The translations under genes were made by a program, and so were the position numbers. A DNA stretch of 27,591 bases. Origin: an uncultured Oscillibacter sp. Its GTDB lineage: Bacteria > Bacillota_A > Clostridia > Oscillospirales > Oscillospiraceae. This document shows positions 25,967-27,591 of this stretch, piece by piece. Positions within the stretch are counted from its first letter, which is position 1; the number at the start of each line of letters is the position of its first letter. The DNA lies in NCBI GenBank assembly GCA_951800675.1, contig CATOKC010000035.1:1-27591 (forward strand), read 5' to 3'. Below the pieces are notes generated by a model. That model saw nothing but the letters and a program-made list of their open reading frames with translations, was not told where the DNA came from and made no database searches.

Positions 25967-27547
25967 ATGAAAGGAAAGCTGCAACAGCGTCTGATTCTGC
26001 CCGTTGTCCTTCTGGGTCTGGTGACGCTGTTATCCAATCTCCTGGCGGTGTTCAGCATCAACAACGTCCACTCCAACGCCGGGACCATTGTGGACGAATA
26101 CATGGTCAGCGAGGCAAAGCTGGAGGACATCCGGCGGTCCATTATGGACATCCACCGTCTGGCTCTCAGCCATATTGTGGCAGAGGACCACGCCACCATG
26201 ATCCGTCTGGTTCAGGAGATCAAGGCGGAGGAGGCGGAGCTGGACGGAAAGCTGGCGGAGTACGCGCCCTTTGTCTTTGAGGATGACGGGGCGGTCTACC
26301 AGACCCTGCTGACGGACTATGACGCCTTTAAGCACGCCCTGGTGGGGCTGGTCTGCGCCAGCGCCGACAGCAAAACCCAGGAGGCTTACACCATGGCCAA
26401 TGGGGACGTGGCCGCCCGGAGCCAGGCGGCGGAGGCGGGCATCAACGCTCTCTCTGCCTCCGTTTCCACCCAGGCGGAGGCGGCCCGGGGACGCCTCTTC
26501 GTGGTGTATCTCACGTCTCTGGCCGTCAGCGCCGGGACGTTGACGGCGGGGGTGCTCCTGGTGTGGGCCGCTCTGCGGATTATCCGGAAGTACGTCATGG
26601 CCCCCATCCAGGGAGCTATGGGTACCCTACAGGACAGCTCTCAACGTATACGCGGCGTGGTGGGAGACGTCCGGAAACGGACCCGGACCTCCAGCGGCAG
26701 CGCCCGAGACCTCTCCGGCCTGACGGAGCAGCTTTCCGCCGCTCTGGAGGAAATCGCCGGGAACACCGCCGCCATCACCGCTAGCGCCTCCGGCACCCAG
26801 GAGGACGCGGTACATATGGCGGAGGAGTGTGCCGCTATCACCGCTTACTCCGTGGAGATGCGGGGCCGGGCGGAGGAGATGGAGCGGTCCGCCCAGGCGG
26901 AGATGGAGGCCGTTCAGGCCCGGACGGAGGAGATCATGGCCGTGCTGGACCAAGCCATCGAGAAGAGCCGGAGCGTGGACCGCATCGGCATTTTGACCAA
27001 GGACATCCTGTCCATTTCCTCCTCTACGGACCTCATTGCCATCAACGCTTCCGTGGAGGCGTCCCGGGCCGGAGAGGCCGGGAAGGGCTTCTCCGTGGTG
27101 GCTCGGGAGATTCGCCGTCTGGCGGATTCCTGCGCGGAGACCGCCAGCCATATCCAGGAGGTCAGCGGCGTGGTTACCGGTGCGGTGAGCTACCTCTCCA
27201 GCAGCGCGCGGGAACTGTCGGAGTACTTGGGCCAGGCCTTGCGGGCCCAGCTGGAGCAGTCCGTCCAGTCCGGACGGCAGTACCGGGATGACGCGGCCTA
27301 TGTCGAGGGGGCCATGGCCTCCTTCAACGGGCAGGCGGACCGGCTCCGGGAGGCCATGGAGGACGTGTCTGCCTCCATCTCCAGCATCTCCGGCGCGGTG
27401 GAGGAGGCGGTTTCCGGCGTTACCGGCGTGGCGGACAGCACCCGGGCGCTGGTGGATGATCTGGCGGGCATCACCTCCGGCATGGACACCAACCAGGAGA
27501 TTGTGGGGGAGCTGCAGCGTCAGGTGGATGTGTTTGCAAATCTGTAG
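25967..27547 (+). CDS. Methyl-accepting chemotaxis protein
   Basis: 526 residues from ATG 25967, behind GGGGGGAG. TM1 is at about 8-30. The extracellular helical part of about 145 residues (31-176) is like four-helix-bundle sensors. TM2 is at 177-206, then a HAMP-like start YVMAPI and a long cytoplasmic coiled coil. The signalling tip is at about 353-386 (STDLIAINASVEASRAGEAG, then KGFSVVAREIRRLA), close to the usual sequence that binds CheA/CheW. It directs swimming through the chemotaxis cascade. Probably in one operon with the solute-binding lipoprotein, which may present ligand to its extracellular bundle, as maltose-binding protein does to Tar (inference). Complete. Confidence 0.92.
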   Translation: MKGKLQQRLILPVVLLGLVTLLSNLLAVFSINNVHSNAGTIVDEYMVSEAKLEDIRRSIMDIHRLALSHIVAEDHATMIRLVQEIKAEEAELDGKLAEYAPFVFEDDGAVYQTLLTDYDAFKHALVGLVCASADSKTQEAYTMANGDVAARSQAAEAGINALSASVSTQAEAARGRLFVVYLTSLAVSAGTLTAGVLLVWAALRIIRKYVMAPIQGAMGTLQDSSQRIRGVVGDVRKRTRTSSGSARDLSGLTEQLSAALEEIAGNTAAITASASGTQEDAVHMAEECAAITAYSVEMRGRAEEMERSAQAEMEAVQARTEEIMAVLDQAIEKSRSVDRIGILTKDILSISSSTDLIAINASVEASRAGEAGKGFSVVAREIRRLADSCAETASHIQEVSGVVTGAVSYLSSSARELSEYLGQALRAQLEQSVQSGRQYRDDAAYVEGAMASFNGQADRLREAMEDVSASISSISGAVEEAVSGVTGVADSTRALVDDLAGITSGMDTNQEIVGELQRQVDVFANL

Positions 27548-27591
27548 CCTTGGAACAATCCTCAAAAAGGCGGCGGGTCCCTTTTGTGCGC

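Noticed and set aside
1..27591. CRISPR array, rRNA or complete insertion sequence
   Set aside because: No regularly spaced repeats, no rRNA-like sequence and no transposase gene with terminal repeats were seen.

Overview
The window looks like the chromosome of a high-GC Firmicute, most likely an Oscillospiraceae gut bacterium of the Flavonifractor/Lawsonibacter type. The basis is GGAGG ribosome binding sites throughout, GC-rich codon use, a lipoprotein-type solute-binding protein and chemoreceptor of Clostridia type, and a PBSX/XkdK-type contractile-tail prophage. This placement is inference from composition and gene families, with no database search behind it.

Layout. 1-1194 is a scrap heap of broken mobile-element genes: a serine recombinase fragment, a frameshifted membrane-protein remnant and the C-terminus of a tyrosine integrase. 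1187-2765 holds an excisionase-like HTH gene, a full-length tyrosine integrase split by a one-base frameshift, a terminator and a tRNA-3'-end-like sequence that is probably an attachment core. 2955-4341 is an AT-richer two-gene membrane-protein cassette with its own promoter, flanked by two copies of the endolysin 3' end. 4342-24306 is a contractile-tail (myovirus-type) prophage read entirely on the minus strand. In transcription order it has early genes (3D-domain protein, Cys-rich/HTH protein, Cys-rich mini-protein, HUH Rep-like protein, zinc-ribbon protein, HNH nuclease), terminase small and large subunits, portal, ClpP protease and capsid, connectors, tail sheath, tube, chaperone, tape measure, LysM baseplate protein, hub, DUF2577/DUF2313 fusion, tail fibre, carbohydrate-binding protein, sigma-like regulator, holin and CHAP endolysin. 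24578-27547 is host DNA on the plus strand: a promoter, a sugar-type solute-binding lipoprotein and a methyl-accepting chemotaxis protein, probably one operon.

The prophage cannot make particles as it stands. The portal lacks its N-terminal half, the protease and capsid genes are fused, the genes expected for XkdS and XkdT are missing, and the tube, fibre and chaperone genes carry single-base frameshifts. Many of the losses look like in-frame internal deletions (terminase small subunit, capsid, sheath, LysM protein, hub).

Three things inside the decaying operon stand out. (1) A compact candidate type I toxin-antitoxin locus at 13401-13727: a 28-residue cationic/hydrophobic peptide gene and an antisense RNA promoter facing it. 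(2) A plus-strand two-helix membrane-protein gene at 12483-12795 with its own consensus promoter and terminator. (3) Three copies (6287-6399, 8735-8842, about 16605-16741) of a 108-137 nt two-hairpin element whose stems vary in sequence but keep pairing, each ending directly before GTGA or ATGA. That insertion preference is the one described for HEARO/omega-RNA elements.
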